Assembly (NCBI GenBank): GCA_964384625.1
Contig: CAYLNH010000005.1
Span: forward strand, 12,682-76,681
Source: CAYLNH01 sp964384625
GTDB lineage: Bacteria > Verrucomicrobiota > Lentisphaeria > JABSQK01
Direction: 5' to 3'
DNA: 64,000 nt
The notes beneath the pieces were generated by a model. It saw only the letters and a list, made by a program, of their open reading frames with translations. It ran no database searches and was not told the origin of the DNA. The position numbers were made by a program, and so were the translations under genes. Positions 62,757-64,000 of this stretch are shown here, one piece after another. The number at the start of each line of letters is the position of its first letter. Position 1 is the stretch's first letter.

Positions 62757-63572
62757 ATGAAGATTCCGTTCTGGAAGATGCACGGGGCAGGGAACGACTT
62801 CATCCTCGTCGATGACCGCGGCGCTACGTTTCCTGTCGGTCAGGCTGATTGGCTGGCAACCGTGGGCCGTCGGAAGACCGGGGTCGGATGCGATGGCTTT
62901 ATCCTGATTCAAAACAGCGACAGCGACGAACTCGACTTTCGTATGCGCTTCTTCAATCCTGACGGTGGCGAGGTCGAGATGTGTGGGAACGGGGCCCGGT
63001 GTGTGGCTCGGCTGGCTCATGATATTGGCGTGGCAGGGGAGACGATGACCTTCGGCACCGTTGCCGGCCCGATTCAGGCGACCGTAGGTGAGACTGTTGA
63101 ACTCGGCATGACGGACCCGGTGGATTGGCGTCTCCAGCAAACCGTCACGGTTGACGGCGATTCGATTCCTTATGGTTTCGTGAACAGCGGCGTGCCGCAC
63201 GTCGTGATTGAAGTCCTGGACGTCAGTCGGACAGATGTGGGCGGGATTGGGGCGGCCATCCGATATCACGCAGACTTTGCTCCGGCCGGAACCAATGTGA
63301 ACTTCATTCAGAAGACGGGTGTGTCGGAGTTGTTGGTGCGCACCTACGAACGCGGGGTCGAGGCCGAGACCCTGGCCTGTGGTACCGGGGTGACGGCCAG
63401 TGCGCTGGTGTCGGTGCGGAACGGTCTGGTTGAGCCCCCCGTGCGTCTGCAGGTTGCCAGCGGCGATTGGCTGGAGGTCGATTTCGTTCTGGACGGCGAT
63501 TCGGCGCGGGCCGTGAAGCTGAGCGGGCCGGCGGTCTATGTCTATACCGGCGAACTGGATTTCTTGGGATGA
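62757..63572 (+). CDS. dapF: Diaminopimelate epimerase
   Basis: Converts LL- to meso-diaminopimelate for lysine and peptidoglycan synthesis. 271 aa with MHGAGNDFILVDDR (8-21), NPDGGEVEMCGNGARC (catalytic C76) and LACGTGVTAS (catalytic C208), the two-cysteine arrangement of the family. GGAGGAGG lies before the ATG. Between 62546 and 62756 sit short protein-like frames (NPLVLYREQFWFSAGHQR in one, ENALAHWKQLQDKV in another) that may be a decayed extension of the preceding gene. Confidence 0.95.
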   Translation: MKIPFWKMHGAGNDFILVDDRGATFPVGQADWLATVGRRKTGVGCDGFILIQNSDSDELDFRMRFFNPDGGEVEMCGNGARCVARLAHDIGVAGETMTFGTVAGPIQATVGETVELGMTDPVDWRLQQTVTVDGDSIPYGFVNSGVPHVVIEVLDVSRTDVGGIGAAIRYHADFAPAGTNVNFIQKTGVSELLVRTYERGVEAETLACGTGVTASALVSVRNGLVEPPVRLQVASGDWLEVDFVLDGDSARAVKLSGPAVYVYTGELDFLG

Positions 63573-63932
63573 CGGCGTGACAGAATGCTGCAGGCCCTCC
63601 GTCTTTGGTCAACGGCAGGCCGCGCTGAGTTCGCTGGACGACCACGGCGCCGGCAGGCCAAGCCTGCTGACGGCAGGAAGGCAGCACGCGGGAGCCACTC
63701 CCCGTTGACTGACGCATGACGAAAAAGCCTGGAATCGGCTTGAATTGAGCCTGTTCCTGACCTACAGTAATGGTTGCGGTTCTTGGTCTGCGGCTGTTCA
63801 GTTGGGTCCTGTTATCGCCTGCGACGGCGTTGCTGACCCCGCCTCAGATAGCGAATGCAGAAAAAAATCGGCTTTTTCGGTTTTGAGCGTTTGCATGTGA
63901 CCGCAGAGAGTTTAAACTCAAGACTCTTTTTC
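63573..63932. other. Intergenic region between dapF and a putative rRNA operon
   Basis: No gene is visible. It contains the hairpin CAGGC-CAA-GCCTG (about 63654-63667), an A/T-rich segment AAAAAAATCGGCTTTTTCGG (about 63860-63880) and the palindrome GAGTTTAAACTC (63908-63919). Promoters for the downstream rRNA operon should lie in the last 150 bases, but no -35/-10 pair stood out. Confidence 0.5.
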
Positions 63933-63959
63933 GCGCCTATGGCGCTGTGCTCTTTGACA
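63933..63959 (+). promoter_or_regulatory. rRNA-operon leader with boxB-like hairpin and boxA
   Basis: GCGCC-TAT-GGCGC (63933-63945) is a perfect small hairpin, followed 2 bases later by TGCTCTTTGACA (63948-63959), very close to the rrn boxA antitermination word TGCTCTTTAACA. The following ACTGAACAGTG is also typical of 16S rRNA leaders. The rRNA gene itself would start beyond the window. Confidence 0.7.
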
Positions 63960-64000
63960 ACTGAACAGTGCGACGGATCTCTGCAATGATTTGAGATAAA

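Overview
The window comes from a high-GC anaerobic bacterium, most likely of the PVC superphylum (Lentisphaerota or Kiritimatiellota-like). This is inferred from gene content, not from a marker tree. Supporting content includes a ser/thr kinase fused to a formylglycine-enzyme-like (FGE) domain, prepilin-type H-x-G-like proteins, an ECF sigma/FecR pair, very large secreted proteins, a UxaC/beta-helix locus, and a trimeric NAD-linked [FeFe]-hydrogenase. It is a draft assembly with two 100-N gaps (25376-25475 and 61628-61727), both inside tandem repeats.

Layout. 0-6 kb: a MORN-like repeat protein cut by the window edge, then an ExbB/ExbD proton-channel pair translationally coupled to a 1048-aa coiled-coil protein that sits where TonB would be expected. 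6.6-18.6 kb (minus strand): a complete hydrogenase regulon in the order rex, hydC, hydB, hydA, a sensory hydrogenase-like histidine kinase, a response regulator, a receiver/histidine-kinase hybrid, and further on a kinase/FGE fusion preceded by a small leader ORF. 18.8-24.0 kb (plus strand, divergent): the H-cluster maturation genes hydG, hydE, an aspartase and hydF. A near-perfect Rex operator sits between the two arms, beside a good sigma-70 promoter for rex. The arrangement suggests NADH/NAD control of hydrogenase synthesis plus redox or H2 input through the sensor kinase.

24-25.6 kb: a frameshifted REP-associated transposase flanked by inverted copies of a 58-bp palindromic repeat, also present at 6.1 kb. 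25.9-30.2 kb: a secreted GH140/DUF4038-like multidomain protein. 30.4-32.2 kb: a relic integron, with a truncated integrase start on the minus strand, plus-strand cassettes, a convincing attC site, and a 307-bp TA-flanked MITE inserted exactly in a cassette stop codon. 32.4-33.1 kb: gene debris. 34.2-36.1 kb: ECF sigma factor plus FecR-like partner, whose C-terminal module matches the first and last modules of the secreted protein at 25.9 kb. 36.4-41.5 kb: a 1683-aa secreted propeller-like protein. 42.0 kb: a 45-aa stand-alone NrdD C-terminus.

42-50 kb: a HEAT-like secreted protein, a degenerate metallo-beta-lactamase-fold protein, a run of small zinc-finger, membrane and prepilin genes, and a nonsense-interrupted Gfo/Idh oxidoreductase. 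50-53.9 kb: an operon of uxaC, a small membrane protein and a beta-helix protein, suggesting uronate polysaccharide use. 54-62.5 kb: single-pass proteins with LamG or charged coiled-coil regions around an IleS2-type ileS. 62.8 kb: dapF. The last 70 bases look like the boxB/boxA leader of an rRNA operon lying just beyond the window.

A theme across the window is short-period DNA arrays, mostly of 7-bp units, placed at or over stop codons. One of them has extended the C-terminus of HydA.
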